A stretch of 57,365 nucleotides of DNA, taken from assembly GCA_002386525.1 (NCBI GenBank), contig DGIS01000020.1, forward strand, positions 148,798 through 206,162, written 5' to 3'. The position numbers and the translations under genes are program-made. The notes beneath the pieces are model-generated. The model saw nothing but the letters and a program-made list of their open reading frames with translations, did no database searches and was not told where the DNA came from. Below are positions 16,719 to 26,056 of the stretch, piece by piece. This DNA comes from Sphingobacterium sp. UBA4616. Its GTDB lineage: Bacteria; Bacteroidota; Bacteroidia; Sphingobacteriales; Sphingobacteriaceae. The first letter of the stretch is position 1. Every line of letters starts with the position of its first letter.

Positions 16719-16933
16719 CGTATCGGATCTTCTTTCGGTGTAGTTTGTGACTTGAATGTGCTTTATCTCTGCTGAAGGTAACCGTATTCTTGTATTTTGT
16801 ATTCGAGATTAATCGTTTTGTAATTGTTACGAATGAATGTATTAAAGCGGTTTAGTCAGGAAATTTTGTGGGTCAACAGCAAAGTCGAATAAACGTGGGC
16901 TATCCAGTCTTTTTGAACAGCCCTTCTCTTTGT

Positions 16934-19399
16934 TTATCGATTGAATAAGGGATCGCTTTTTCCTGCATTTCCAATCTCGACACGACCGGCATAGTGTTCC
17001 ACAAAGTTTGGAAAGCCAGCGCAAGTGAGTCGGAAGTCATACCAAAAGTGTTGATTAGCCAAGTCAAAATGTATGATGATAACTTGTCCAGCTTTAATTT
17101 TCACAGTCTTTTTTTTCTGACCATAGCTGATATCTTCAAACATAAGTTGTTGAGCTGTTTTTCCATGATTTGTACAGGAGAAAGATAAACGGCCACTAAA
17201 TGCTGATTCATTTTTACATTTTTCATAGGTGCATCGTATCTTTACATGTGGATTATTCGCATCGCCTTTAAATTTGCGATAAAATCCATTTGGACCGTGA
17301 ATTTCGAGATGATATATTTCTTTTTCGAAGTCGTTTAGTGACCAAAGGTCTGTTACTCTGTCTCCTGGAGAAATAGCATAATTTCTTGAGGTTCCAACTT
17401 CTCCTTTGTAGTCAGCCGCATGGTAGACTGTAAAAGGCGAACCCGCTGAATGCTCGCCAAAGATTTTATTTGAAGCCTCAAATGTGACCCAATAATTCCC
17501 TTTGGGTTGGTATTCGCCATGTACATAAAGTTCATAAGGAAGGATACACGAATCCCGAAGCCCCTTTTCTTGTTTTGGGAAATAGGGCGAACTACTAGGG
17601 GCTTGTTCAATTTGTGTGATTTCCGATTGATCAAGCGCTTTAAAGCCCATGGGAACGCCTTTAAATTTTGCTTGGTGGATCTCTTGGATAAAAGGCTCTC
17701 GTTCAAGTACCATTGGTTTATTCATAGTTTCACCATGGTAGGGTCTAAATGCCGAAGTTAAGTCTCCACATACGGTACGTCGCCAAGTGCTGATGTTGGT
17801 CTCCTTTACCTCTTTCTTGGTTTTATATGTTACAAATTTCTCTAGGAATTGTAAACTGGAGGTATGGTCAAATACTTGCGAATTAACCCAGCCACCTCTG
17901 GTCCATGGAGAAGCTATGATCATCGGTACACGATAACCGAGACCTATATTGCTTTCTCTTCCGCTTTCAGGATAATATTGCTCATCACGACGTACAAATT
18001 CTAGCGCAGGATTTATTCCATCTGATACTTTCCCACTTTCTATTTCGTTAGGATTTGGTGCTGTAAAAGGTGCAAAGTGATCAAAATATCCATCATTCTC
18101 GTCATAGGTAAGTATAAAGACTGTTTTTTTCCAAACTTCTGGATTCTGGGTAAGAATGTCCATAATTTCGCTAACATACCATGCTCCAAACCAAGGAGAA
18201 TCGGGATGGTCAGAAAAAAGCTGCGGTGGAGCTAACCAAGATACCGTGGGAAGTTTACCCTCCTCAACATCTTTTCGGAACTGATAAAGAACATCGCCTT
18301 TAGGAATCAGTAACTTTCGCTGTTGATCCCCTTCCTGATATTGCATAGTTTCTAATTCCATGTAATCGGACTGTGCGCTGTTGTTAACAAAAGCACGGCG
18401 ATGAATATCTTTTGTCCGCTCGTCAAGCTTCTCAAAGTTCTCGGCGGTATATAACTGTAGTTCCTCTTGGATATGCTTGAGCTCTTTATTTAATTTTTCA
18501 CGTGTGTCGACAGCTGTTGTTTCGTTCATTTTACGCTCGAGATCTTCCTTTTTTAAAGTAAGAAGCTGACGGTAGCGCGGATGATATTTGACCTGATATT
18601 GTGGAAAGTACTCCATTGGATTGCAGCCAAAATTAGCTAACCAGCTGTTTGCTTCACCACTATATCCCGCACTGCTCGAAGAAATTTCATTTTGATAGAT
18701 CTTCCAGTCTACACCTAATTCGGAAAGGCGTTCGGGAAAGGTTGTCCATGTCGCCTTGCCACTAAACTCGGAGTCGCCATTCCAAACTAAAGCTTTTCCC
18801 GTCAGATTTTCTCTGATATTAGCAGTCCAGAAGTAAAGTCTATTGGGATTAGTACCGGTGATACTTGAACAAAAGTGCTGATCGCAAATAGTGAAACAGT
18901 CTGCCAGTGAATAGTAAAAAGGAATATCTTCACGGGTATAATACCCCATAGTTAAAGGCAGATTGGCAAATTCTTTAAATCCGGAACGTTTGACATCCAG
19001 CCATCTGTTCATTTTACCATTATTTCTTGCGTCGGTTTGATCGGTCCAGCTGTGTGGGAGACAGCCCATCCAGGTAATTTTTGAATCTTTGATATCCAAT
19101 CGAAAAGGAGCAAACGTTTCTCCGGATTTTTGCGTCTGAAACCAGACTTTATTCCGATTGGGTTGCCGGATAGCTCTAGGATCATTAAAACCTCTTACAC
19201 CACGCAGTGTCCCAAAGGCATGATCAAATGAACGGTTTTCCTGCATTAATAAAACCACGTGCTCGGCATCATAAAACGTGCTGCCCAATGCTGGATTTAT
19301 GGCCATTGCCTTTGCAATAGCGGATGGAATAACATGGGAGAGAGAGGCCCCTCCAGCAAGCATAGCTGCTTTTTTTAAAAAATCTCGTCGAGTATCCAT
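16934..19399 (-). CDS. Phosphocholine-specific phospholipase C (Tat-exported)
   Basis: An 821-aa acid-phosphatase-superfamily phospholipase C that cleaves phosphocholine head groups outside the cytoplasmic membrane. Visible: twin-arginine signal TRRDFLKKAA (residues 3-12), the phosphoesterase N-terminus VVLLMQENRSFDH (about 48-60), GTNPNRLYFW, and the metal-binding DENDGYFDH, then two C-terminal bacterial phospholipase C domains (DUF756 type, after about residue 640). A charged helical insertion lies around residues 275-330. It is monocistronic by spacing, with a -7 box at 19454-19461. Substrate (phosphatidylcholine or sphingomyelin) cannot be told; Sphingobacterium makes sphingolipids, so self-lipid turnover is possible. 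Confidence 0.9.
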   Translation of the reverse strand: MDTRRDFLKKAAMLAGGASLSHVIPSAIAKAMAINPALGSTFYDAEHVVLLMQENRSFDHAFGTLRGVRGFNDPRAIRQPNRNKVWFQTQKSGETFAPFRLDIKDSKITWMGCLPHSWTDQTDARNNGKMNRWLDVKRSGFKEFANLPLTMGYYTREDIPFYYSLADCFTICDQHFCSSITGTNPNRLYFWTANIRENLTGKALVWNGDSEFSGKATWTTFPERLSELGVDWKIYQNEISSSSAGYSGEANSWLANFGCNPMEYFPQYQVKYHPRYRQLLTLKKEDLERKMNETTAVDTREKLNKELKHIQEELQLYTAENFEKLDERTKDIHRRAFVNNSAQSDYMELETMQYQEGDQQRKLLIPKGDVLYQFRKDVEEGKLPTVSWLAPPQLFSDHPDSPWFGAWYVSEIMDILTQNPEVWKKTVFILTYDENDGYFDHFAPFTAPNPNEIESGKVSDGINPALEFVRRDEQYYPESGRESNIGLGYRVPMIIASPWTRGGWVNSQVFDHTSSLQFLEKFVTYKTKKEVKETNISTWRRTVCGDLTSAFRPYHGETMNKPMVLEREPFIQEIHQAKFKGVPMGFKALDQSEITQIEQAPSSSPYFPKQEKGLRDSCILPYELYVHGEYQPKGNYWVTFEASNKIFGEHSAGSPFTVYHAADYKGEVGTSRNYAISPGDRVTDLWSLNDFEKEIYHLEIHGPNGFYRKFKGDANNPHVKIRCTYEKCKNESAFSGRLSFSCTNHGKTAQQLMFEDISYGQKKKTVKIKAGQVIIIHFDLANQHFWYDFRLTCAGFPNFVEHYAGRVEIGNAGKSDPLFNR

Positions 19400-19453
19400 G
19401 GTTATATCAGTATTGATCGCCTGGCTGTTTTATTCCTTGGTGAATCAAGACAG

Positions 19454-19461
19454 CAAAGTTA
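19454..19461 (-). promoter_or_regulatory. Candidate -7 box for the phospholipase C gene
   Basis: TAACTTTG, an exact TAnnTTTG match, 54 bases before the start codon. The nearest TTTG upstream is 25 bases away, longer than ideal. Confidence 0.4.
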
Positions 19462-19504
19462 TTCGCTTTGAAAAAAAATATATCTTCAAAACTGCCTTAA
19501 AAAT

Positions 19505-19545
19505 AAGCGTTCGATCCAAGAAAAAAGAATTTAGATCGAACGCTT
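19505..19545 (-). terminator. Terminator of the trp operon
   Basis: A perfect 12-bp stem, AAGCGTTCGATC / GATCGAACGCTT, with a 17-base loop, followed on the minus strand by TATTTTT. It lies 40 bases past the trpA stop. Confidence 0.75.
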
Positions 19546-19584
19546 ATTAAAAAAATAATGTTTTGCTAATTTTTAGCTTGTGGA

Positions 19585-20346
19585 TTAAGCTTTGATGGAC
19601 GAGATAAATGATGGGATTTGGTTGAGGTAATCCTGATCTTTTAACCGTTTAACAAATGCGGTGCCTATGATAGCTCCTGCAGTATCTCTAGTTGCCTTTT
19701 GAAAGGTTGTTTTATCAGAAATACCGAAGCCGACGATCAAGGGGTTTTTTAATTGAAGGTCATTTACCCGCTTGAAGTAAGCTGCGGTATTGTCTCCGAC
19801 ATCGAGTGTTTTACCCGTTGTGGCATTTGAAGAAAGTAAATAAATAAAACTCTTAGAAAGGCTGTCTATTTTTCTGATTCGTTCTGTCGATGTCTGTGGT
19901 GTTACAATAAATACATTGGCAACTCCATTTTTCTCGAATGTTTCTTTATAAAAGTCTTCATATTCATCCATGGGTAGATCCGGTATAATCACTCCGTTTA
20001 CACCTACATTTTTACATGCTTCACAAAATTTTTCAACACCAAATTGTAGCACAGGATTAAAATATCCCATGAGAAATACAGGGATGCTGATATGCTCACG
20101 GAGGTCATTCAATTGGTCGAACAGCTTTTCTAGCGTCATACCGTTTGCCAAAGCAATTTCTGAACTGTGCTGAATGACAGGTCCGTCCGCAACAGGATCG
20201 GAATAGGGAAAACCAATTTCCAGAAAGTCCGCTCCGGCTTCTTCCAATTTCTTGGCAATACTTATTGTACTGTCCAATGTTGGATACCCAGCTGTAAAAT
20301 ATATCGATAAAAGGGGAGTACCTTCTTTTTTTTCAATTGTATTCAT
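19585..20346 (-). CDS. trpA: Tryptophan synthase alpha subunit
   Basis: 253 aa; cleaves indole-3-glycerol phosphate to indole and glyceraldehyde-3-phosphate. The catalytic acids are visible as Glu43 (FLEIGFPYSDP) and Asp54 (ADGP), matching E. coli Glu49 and Asp60; the phosphate-binding GFGIS motif is near residue 212. It is the last gene of trpD-F-B-A, 3 bases after trpB, and a strong terminator follows. Confidence 0.97.
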   Translation of the reverse strand: MNTIEKKEGTPLLSIYFTAGYPTLDSTISIAKKLEEAGADFLEIGFPYSDPVADGPVIQHSSEIALANGMTLEKLFDQLNDLREHISIPVFLMGYFNPVLQFGVEKFCEACKNVGVNGVIIPDLPMDEYEDFYKETFEKNGVANVFIVTPQTSTERIRKIDSLSKSFIYLLSSNATTGKTLDVGDNTAAYFKRVNDLQLKNPLIVGFGISDKTTFQKATRDTAGAIIGTAFVKRLKDQDYLNQIPSFISSIKA

Positions 20347-20349
20347 GAC

Positions 20350-21534
20350 TTAAAAATCAAAGTATTTCATATAATTATCCAGATCCTTATCGCCGCGGCC
20401 AGAAAGACAGATAACGACGGTCTCATCACCTTTAAAAGGAATTTTCTCTAAATAAGCGAGCGCGTGGGCACTTTCAATTGCTGGTATGATACCTTCTAAT
20501 CGCGTAAGTTCAAGGCCTGCACGCATGGCTTCGTCGTCAGTCACACTAACGTAGCTGCCTCTACCAGATTTGAATAACCAGGCGTGCTGCGGGCCAATTC
20601 CGGGATAGTCGAGCCCAGCGGATATGGAATACGGTTCTATGACCTGACCATCTGCTGTTTGCATAAGGATGGAGCGACTTCCATGCAAGACTCCTTCTTT
20701 TCCTAACGCTGTTGTAGCAGCGGATTCGCCTGAATCAACACCGTGGCCAGCGGCCTCGACAGCATACAATTGAACTGATTCTTCATCCAGATAGTGATAG
20801 AACATACCTGCGGCGTTGGAGCCTCCTCCGACACACGCCAACACTATATCTGGATTTTCTTTTCCCGTCTTTGTGAAGAGCTGTTTTTTCGTTTCTGCAG
20901 AAATAATAGACTGAAACCGAGCAACCATATCAGGATAAGGGTGTGGGCCTACAACAGAGCCAATGATATAATGGGTGTCGACAGGATTGTTTATCCAATC
21001 CCTTAACGCTTCATTTGTAGCATCTTTTAGTGTTTTTGACCCTGATGTCGCTGGGATAACTTCGGCTCCCATCATCTTCATCCGTGCAACGTTTGGAGCT
21101 TGGCGTTGAATATCAATTTCACCCATATAAACCGCACATTGTATCCCTTTTAGTGCACACACTGTAGCGGTGGCAACACCATGCTGCCCTGCACCGGTCT
21201 CTGCGATGATACGCTTTTTACCCAAGCGTTCTGCTAATAGAATTTGGCCAATGGTATTATTGATTTTATGGGCTCCGGTATGGTTAAGATCCTCACGTTT
21301 TAAGTAAATGGTAGTTCCATATTTTTCCGATAGACGCTTGGCATGATATAAGGGAGATGGACGTCCAACATAATCGCTGAGCAGTTGATTAAATTCCTCC
21401 TGAAAGCTCTCTTCTTCGATAATCTTGAGATATTCTTCACGTAGCTCCTTCACATTTGGATAGAGCATCTCAGGGATATAGGCTCCTCCAAATGGGCCAT
21501 AATATCCTTTTTCATTGACTTGATATATACTCAT
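20350..21534 (-). CDS. trpB: Tryptophan synthase beta subunit
   Basis: 394 aa; PLP enzyme that joins indole and serine. The PLP lysine is Lys90 in HTGAHKINN, the phosphate loop is GGGSNAAG (about 236-243), and the C-terminal CLSGRGDKD segment is present. Its 5' end overlaps the trpF 3' end by 23 bases, so translation is probably coupled. Length and motifs are those of the canonical TrpB1 partner of TrpA. Confidence 0.98.
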   Translation of the reverse strand: MSIYQVNEKGYYGPFGGAYIPEMLYPNVKELREEYLKIIEEESFQEEFNQLLSDYVGRPSPLYHAKRLSEKYGTTIYLKREDLNHTGAHKINNTIGQILLAERLGKKRIIAETGAGQHGVATATVCALKGIQCAVYMGEIDIQRQAPNVARMKMMGAEVIPATSGSKTLKDATNEALRDWINNPVDTHYIIGSVVGPHPYPDMVARFQSIISAETKKQLFTKTGKENPDIVLACVGGGSNAAGMFYHYLDEESVQLYAVEAAGHGVDSGESAATTALGKEGVLHGSRSILMQTADGQVIEPYSISAGLDYPGIGPQHAWLFKSGRGSYVSVTDDEAMRAGLELTRLEGIIPAIESAHALAYLEKIPFKGDETVVICLSGRGDKDLDNYMKYFDF

Positions 21535-22156
21535 TTTTAATAGTATTTATACTTTGGCTTAATAGATCAATATCTTTTAACCCGGGTTCTACTTCAAATT
21601 TTGAATTTAAATCCAGGGCGTATAGCCGAGGATCATTTCTTTCTAGCGCTGTTTTGATATTTTCAGCGTCCAAACCACCGCTCAGAAAATAGGGCGTGAT
21701 AAGTGTGTATTGGTCCAATAGGGACCAGTCAAATTGTAATCCCGTACCGCCGTAGGAATTGCTTTTCGTATCAAATAAAAAGTAATCTACAATATTAGCG
21801 TAAGAATCCAAAGCTATCCAATCAAAGTCTTGATCTACTCCGAAAGCTTTAACGATCGTAGCTTTTGATTTTTCTTTCAATTCGCGGCAGAATTCTGCAG
21901 ATTCATCTCCATGTAGCTGAATTACATTTAATTTAAATTCAGTTTTTTTAACAAGAATTTCTGACAGGTTTGCATTGACGAAAACTCCAACCTTGTTTAG
22001 GTTCTCAAGCTCCTTTATATATATTGAAGAGTTTTCGCCAACATAACGTTTGGATTGATCATAAAATATAAATCCCATATAGTCCACTCCCAGAGAAGCT
22101 ACAGCCGCTATATTGTCGGAATATTTCATACCACAAACTTTTATTTTGATCGCCAT
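21512..22156 (-). CDS. trpF: Phosphoribosylanthranilate isomerase
   Basis: 214 aa; isomerises phosphoribosylanthranilate to CdRP. The catalytic Cys8 is in KVCGMK and the catalytic Asp in SGGLDAENI near the C-terminal third. It follows trpD by a single base and overlaps trpB. The trpC gene (indole-3-glycerol phosphate synthase) that usually lies between trpD and trpF is missing here, and TrpF is not fused to TrpC. Confidence 0.96.
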   Translation of the reverse strand: MAIKIKVCGMKYSDNIAAVASLGVDYMGFIFYDQSKRYVGENSSIYIKELENLNKVGVFVNANLSEILVKKTEFKLNVIQLHGDESAEFCRELKEKSKATIVKAFGVDQDFDWIALDSYANIVDYFLFDTKSNSYGGTGLQFDWSLLDQYTLITPYFLSGGLDAENIKTALERNDPRLYALDLNSKFEVEPGLKDIDLLSQSINTIKNEYISSQ

Positions 22157-22157
22157 C

Positions 22158-23147
22158 TTATTTTTTAATTAGTTTTTGGAAGCTTCGCAAAGCTTTGCCT
22201 TCCATCAATGAGCTTTCAGCTTCATAAAAACAGTCACCGAAAGATTTTTCGGGATTAAATGTTTTAATAGCAAAGGCAGCATTGGTCAAAACAATATTAT
22301 TTTGTACATCTGTCCCCTTGTTATTCAAGATAGATAAAAATGTTTTGGCAGCGTCTGCTACGCTGTCTCCCCCGGTTAACTCATGCGCTGAAACCGTCTC
22401 AAAACCGAGATCTTCCATACTGTAGTAATTCTCCCCTTGATTATTGATTATCTTGAAATCGCCAGTCATGGATATCTCATCATATCCATCTAAAGCATGA
22501 ATAATGGAATATTGTTTATTGGTGTTTTGATATAAATATCCATACAGTCTTGCTAATTCTAAACTAAATACACCAACAGATTGAAATCTTGGATTGGCCG
22601 GATTTGTCAATGGTCCAAGCATGTTAAAGAATGTCTTAACGCCTAGCGCACGACGTATTGGAGCAACGGTTTTCATGGCCGGATGAAACAGCGGTGCATG
22701 TAGAAAACAAATATTGGCCTCATCAAGCTGACGTTGTAGTTCAGATTTATCGTTGCTAAATCGATAACCTAAATATTCCATGACATTGGATGACCCACAG
22801 CTTGAGGAGACGCCGATGTTACCGTGCTTCGCGACGTGGTAACCAGCTCCAGCTGTAACAAAAGATGCTATCGTTGAGATATTGAAAGTATTTTTACCAT
22901 CACCACCAGTACCACAAAGGTCAATTAAATTATAACCGTTAAACTCCAGTTTGAGGCATAAGTCATACATCGCATCTCTAAATCCCCCGAGCTCTTCAAC
23001 ACGGATACTTCGCATACCGTAGGCCGTCATAAAAGCAGCAATCTGGTGGCTGTCATATTTGCCCATCGTAATGTTGGTGAGGATTTCGTAGGCTTCTTGC
23101 CGAGAAAATGTCTTGTATTCAAATAAATGAGCTAAAATTTCTTTCAT
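22158..23147 (-). CDS. trpD: Anthranilate phosphoribosyltransferase
   Basis: 329 aa; transfers phosphoribose from PRPP to anthranilate. The PRPP/anthranilate site CGTGGDGKNTFN (78-89), the KHGN loop (107-110) and the GVKTFFNMLGPLTNP segment are visible. It is the first structural gene of the operon, directly after an attenuator-type terminator and a Trp-rich leader peptide. The enzyme stands alone, not fused to a TrpG glutaminase. Confidence 0.97.
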   Translation of the reverse strand: MKEILAHLFEYKTFSRQEAYEILTNITMGKYDSHQIAAFMTAYGMRSIRVEELGGFRDAMYDLCLKLEFNGYNLIDLCGTGGDGKNTFNISTIASFVTAGAGYHVAKHGNIGVSSSCGSSNVMEYLGYRFSNDKSELQRQLDEANICFLHAPLFHPAMKTVAPIRRALGVKTFFNMLGPLTNPANPRFQSVGVFSLELARLYGYLYQNTNKQYSIIHALDGYDEISMTGDFKIINNQGENYYSMEDLGFETVSAHELTGGDSVADAAKTFLSILNNKGTDVQNNIVLTNAAFAIKTFNPEKSFGDCFYEAESSLMEGKALRSFQKLIKK

Positions 23148-23160
23148 GGTTAATTTAAAT

Positions 23161-23190
23161 AAAAAAAGGCTTACCTAATTTAGGCAAGCC
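23161..23190 (-). terminator. trp attenuator terminator
   Basis: On the minus strand GGCTTGCCTAA / TTAGGTAAGCC (23168-23190) forms a strong stem with one G-U pair, followed at once by seven T (23161-23167), ending 13 bases before the trpD ATG. Upstream, CAACG/CGTTG (23238-23252) forms an earlier hairpin over the leader stop codon. GGCAA (23232-23236) can pair with TTGCC (23183-23187) in the terminator arm, a possible antiterminator. This is the layout of ribosome-mediated attenuation. The antiterminator core is only 5 bp by eye. Confidence 0.8.
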
Positions 23191-23242
23191 CATCATATCT
23201 TGATGTATTAATCAAATAATGCAATAGGATTTTGCCACAACG

Positions 23243-23290
23243 TTATCCGTTGCGCCACCACCAAGCTTTATTTGATACAGTTATTATCAT
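23243..23290 (-). CDS. trpL: trp operon leader peptide
   Basis: A 15-codon ORF, reading MIITVSNKAWWWRNG, just downstream of the predicted transcription start. Three consecutive Trp codons (10-12) sit where a stalled ribosome would block the first hairpin and allow the antiterminator. The stop codon lies in the loop of that hairpin. When charged tRNA-Trp is scarce, stalling should favour read-through into trpD-F-B-A. It is too short to be found by ordinary gene calling; the evidence is the Trp run, the hairpins and position. Confidence 0.8.
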   Translation of the reverse strand: MIITVSNKAWWWRNG

Positions 23291-23307
23291 TGTTATTTTT
23301 ATTAATA

Positions 23308-23338
23308 CAAATATGGTTGATAGAATTATAAAATGCAA
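23308..23338 (-). promoter_or_regulatory. Promoter of the trp operon
   Basis: On the minus strand TTGC (23335-23338), 19 bases, then CATATTTG (23308-23315), seven of eight positions of an ideal TAnnTTTG box. The start of transcription would be near 23300, about 10 bases before the leader peptide ATG. The remaining 23339-23497 shows no other feature. Confidence 0.5.
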
Positions 23339-23497
23339 GTGTTTTTATTGAAAAATTTTTAAGAAAGCATCATTACCCTCCTATTGCTTATAATTATGCT
23401 ATACAATATAGTGTCAAAAGACTACTTGAATTTTTCTTTGATAGCGATATTTAAATAAGTGATATAAAATGACCTAGGTATAAGATCTTAAGAGAAA

Positions 23498-23965
23498 TTA
23501 ATAAAAAACAAAATGGGCTTTGTTATTGCCTTTAGAGACTAATGTGAGCGATGCAATTTTTTTATCACGAATGACTACAGCAAATACAAAACGTTTGAGA
23601 TATTTGACAAAGTAAACTTGCTGCGGATCAATACCTTCTAGATCTATATCGCTTGTTTCTTTCCTTCCCGCTTGATCAAAGCTGAGATATTCCAATTTTT
23701 CAATATCCTTACTTTGTATATTTATCCTGATTTCGTCGATACTCGCCAATAAGTACTCCTGCATATCTTCTTCTTGTTTTTCTGATGTTATTAGGTCTTG
23801 ACTTAGAATAACATCGGTAGCTAGATTATGATCATGTAGACGTTGGACAAACCTTTTTAAAACAACAATATTTTTATTGGCAATTTGTTGTTCTTGCGCA
23901 AATGAGCTTGGGCAGACCATACAGCTTATAAACAAAAACAATAATAGCTTTAATTTTATCTTCAT
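23498..23965 (-). CDS. Exported protein of unknown function
   Basis: 155 aa, not recognised. It has a clear signal peptide (basic MKIKLK, hydrophobic core, likely cleavage after SSFAQ near residue 24) and a mature domain of mixed helices and strands with alternating hydrophobic segments near the C-terminus (VYFVKYLKRFVFAVVI, residues about 117-132). No cysteines remain in the mature part. It lies alone between the trp promoter and a terminator. A periplasmic or surface location is inferred. Confidence 0.7.
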   Translation of the reverse strand: MKIKLKLLLFLFISCMVCPSSFAQEQQIANKNIVVLKRFVQRLHDHNLATDVILSQDLITSEKQEEDMQEYLLASIDEIRINIQSKDIEKLEYLSFDQAGRKETSDIDLEGIDPQQVYFVKYLKRFVFAVVIRDKKIASLTLVSKGNNKAHFVFY

Positions 23966-24078
23966 ACCTATGAGACTTGTCTTTATTAAAATGGATTAAA
24001 ACTATAGCATAAAAACCTTTGTGAGACACCATATGAGCTACACTGTATCGTCTACGAATGGCAGGAGCAGCCTTTAAT

Positions 24079-24109
24079 AAAAAACGCCTTTATTTTAAAG
24101 GCGTTTTTT
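24079..24109. terminator. Terminator after the DUF2795 gene
   Basis: AAAAACGCCTTT / AAAGGCGTTTTT hairpin with a short loop, T-tract on both strands, 6 bases past the minus-strand DUF2795 stop. Confidence 0.85.
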
Positions 24110-24114
24110 ATTTT

Positions 24115-24336
24115 TTAGTATTCATCTTCATTGAAGAAGAAATCGTCTTTTGTTGGATAGTCGGGCCAAATTTCTTCGATATTTTCATATGGCTCGCCAT
24201 CATCCTCAAGAGATTGTAAGTTTTCAATCACCTCAACAGGTGCACCCGAACGAATAGCGTAATCGATTAATTCATCTTTTGTTGCTGGCCACGGTGCATC
24301 TTCTAGATGCGAAGCTAATTCTAATGTCCAATACAT
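24115..24336 (-). CDS. DUF2795 family small acidic protein
   Basis: A 73-aa acidic protein. The N-terminal two-thirds (LASHLEDAPWPATKDELIDY and the IRSGAPVEVIENLQSL helix) follow the DUF2795 pattern: a pair of short helices with a W/YPATK-like turn. The tail is very rich in Asp and Glu. It has its own promoter and terminator, so it is expressed as a single gene. Function unknown. Confidence 0.8.
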   Translation of the reverse strand: MYWTLELASHLEDAPWPATKDELIDYAIRSGAPVEVIENLQSLEDDGEPYENIEEIWPDYPTKDDFFFNEDEY

Positions 24337-24365
24337 ATAAAAACAATTTAAGTTCTCTATTTTCG

Positions 24366-24395
24366 CAAAACTATGATTTAATTTAACTTAAGCAA
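24366..24395 (-). promoter_or_regulatory. Promoter of the DUF2795 gene
   Basis: TTGC (24392-24395), 18 bases, then TAGTTTTG (24366-24373), an exact TAnnTTTG. The ATG is 29 bases downstream. Confidence 0.5.
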
Positions 24396-24458
24396 GTAAA
24401 TTGCATGTTATTTTTGAGGGTTTAATGTAAGTTGTTGATTTATAGTTTTATAATATTT

Positions 24459-25217
24459 TTAAATATTCTCGAAATCACTTCCCTTTTCATTTAAAGCATT
24501 CAATCTTGGGGACACTGATTTAATATCGGGGTTAGGATAATCATTTTCAATCAGCCCATCCCGCATACGTACAATACGGTGTGCATGTAACGCGATATCT
24601 TCTTCGTGTGTGACTAGAATGATGGTATTACCTCTAGAATGAATTTCTTCAAGTAGGCCCATAATTTCAATGGACGTTTTTGTGTCGAGGTTTCCTGTTG
24701 GCTCATCGGCAAGAATAATGGATGGATCGTTAATTAGTGCTCTTGCAACAGCAACACGTTGTCGTTGTCCTCCCGAAAGTTCATTGGGCCTATGGTCCAT
24801 ACGATGTCCTAAGCCCACGCTTTCTAGTGCAGCAGTGGCTTTTTCTTCCCGCTTAACCTTAGTATACCCCGCATAAATAAGCGGGAGAGCTACGTTTTCA
24901 AGTGCTGTATTCTTAGGTAAAAGATTAAATGTTTGAAAGACAAAACCAATCTCTTTATTTCTTACTTCCGCAAGTTCATCGTCAGTCATCTCGCTAACAT
25001 TAATTCCATTGAGGATGTAATCTCCCCGGCTTGGTGTATCCAAGCAGCCAAGAATATTCATTAACGTGGATTTTCCTGAGCCCGAGGGCCCCATTAAGGC
25101 GACAAATTCTCCTTTATGGATATTGAGCGTTACAGAGCTTAAAGCATGAATTGTTTCAGCGCCAATCTGGTATTCTCTTGCAATATCCTTGATTTCGATT
25201 AAGATCTTTCCTGACAT
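24459..25217 (-). CDS. ABC transporter ATPase, MacB/LolD type
   Basis: 252-aa ATP-binding subunit. Visible: Walker [10 protein letters not shown] (43-51), Q-loop [10 protein letters not shown], signature [15 protein letters not shown], Walker [13 protein letters not shown] and H-loop THEEDIA. The insertion and the [13 protein letters not shown] wording are those of the MacB/LolD/FtsE group, which works with MacB-type permeases to move lipoproteins or export substrates. No permease gene is next to it in the window. Its start overlaps the 3' end of the acyltransferase gene by 19 bases. Confidence 0.92.
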   Translation of the reverse strand: MSGKILIEIKDIAREYQIGAETIHALSSVTLNIHKGEFVALMGPSGSGKSTLMNILGCLDTPSRGDYILNGINVSEMTDDELAEVRNKEIGFVFQTFNLLPKNTALENVALPLIYAGYTKVKREEKATAALESVGLGHRMDHRPNELSGGQRQRVAVARALINDPSIILADEPTGNLDTKTSIEIMGLLEEIHSRGNTIILVTHEEDIALHAHRIVRMRDGLIENDYPNPDIKSVSPRLNALNEKGSDFENI

Positions 25218-25999
25218 ATTTTTTGGAGATTCTCTAGGTTATGAAAATACGATTTATTCTTCATAATCCAATAGGATTGCATTTTCTCATAGACCACTTT
25301 CTCCAATTCTGCTGCATTATCATCGTTAAAATCTTTGGTCTCTATCGGATTGAACACATGTATTTTAACAATTCCTGGTCGAGATCCCCTTTTCGAACCG
25401 TCATCGAAGAAGATATCCCAAGCATTTTCTATAATAATTGGAACCGTGGGTACATCGTTCTGAATCGCGATACGAAAGGCACCAGATTTAAATTTGTGTA
25501 TCTGAGGTGGAAAACTATCGTCAATTTTTCCTTCTGGAAAGATAACGACACTTCGGCCATTTTGCACAAGTTCATTGGCGCGCTGGAATGCCTTGAATGA
25601 CGATACTTTACTTCTTCTAGTGACGGGGATGTCTATTGTTTTGAAAAAAATTCGTGTCACCGGATTTTTAAGTAGTGAAGCTTTTCCGATAAATGAAAAA
25701 GGGGCGGGGCACAAATAGGTGAGGGCTGTTATATCCAGGACTGAAGTATGATTGGGACACAGTACCATGGAACGGTTCCAATCTATTTTTGATTCATAGC
25801 TGACCTTAAAAAATACACCGGCCAGTGCCGACCCACCAACTGATACCCAGCGTCTCATCCGCGCAATTTTGGCATAGTTTATTTCGGGACGCCGTGCTAA
25901 AAAATAGATATAAGGGAAAAATAGGACGAAAACAAGGAGAACGCTGATAAAGTACCAATACCGATGGATTTTTTTAAGCAATAGGATCATACAAGTCAA
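25199..25999 (-). CDS. PlsC-type 1-acyl-glycerol-3-phosphate acyltransferase
   Basis: 266 aa, membrane bound through one N-terminal span (about 16-34). It has the acyltransferase motif NHTSVLD (His84, Asp89), the FPEG substrate loop (154-157) and a VPIIIEN block typical of phosphatidic-acid-forming PlsC enzymes. Met4 (start 25990) is an alternative start. Overlap with the ABC ATPase gene suggests one operon. Some family members acylate ornithine lipids or lysophospholipids instead, so the substrate is not fixed by sequence. Confidence 0.85.
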   Translation of the reverse strand: MTCMILLLKKIHRYWYFISVLLVFVLFFPYIYFLARRPEINYAKIARMRRWVSVGGSALAGVFFKVSYESKIDWNRSMVLCPNHTSVLDITALTYLCPAPFSFIGKASLLKNPVTRIFFKTIDIPVTRRSKVSSFKAFQRANELVQNGRSVVIFPEGKIDDSFPPQIHKFKSGAFRIAIQNDVPTVPIIIENAWDIFFDDGSKRGSRPGIVKIHVFNPIETKDFNDDNAAELEKVVYEKMQSYWIMKNKSYFHNLENLQKICQERS

Positions 26000-26024
26000 C
26001 TAATTTTGACCTAAAGTAAAGAAA

Positions 26025-26052
26025 GAAAATGGATAATTAATTACCCATTTTC
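26025..26052 (-). terminator. Terminator after the binding-protein gene
   Basis: GAAAATGG / CCATTTTC stem around a 12-base AT loop; on the minus strand it is followed by TTTCTTTACTTT. It separates the binding-protein/DsrE/cytochrome unit from the acyltransferase gene. Confidence 0.6.
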
Positions 26053-26056
26053 TTTT

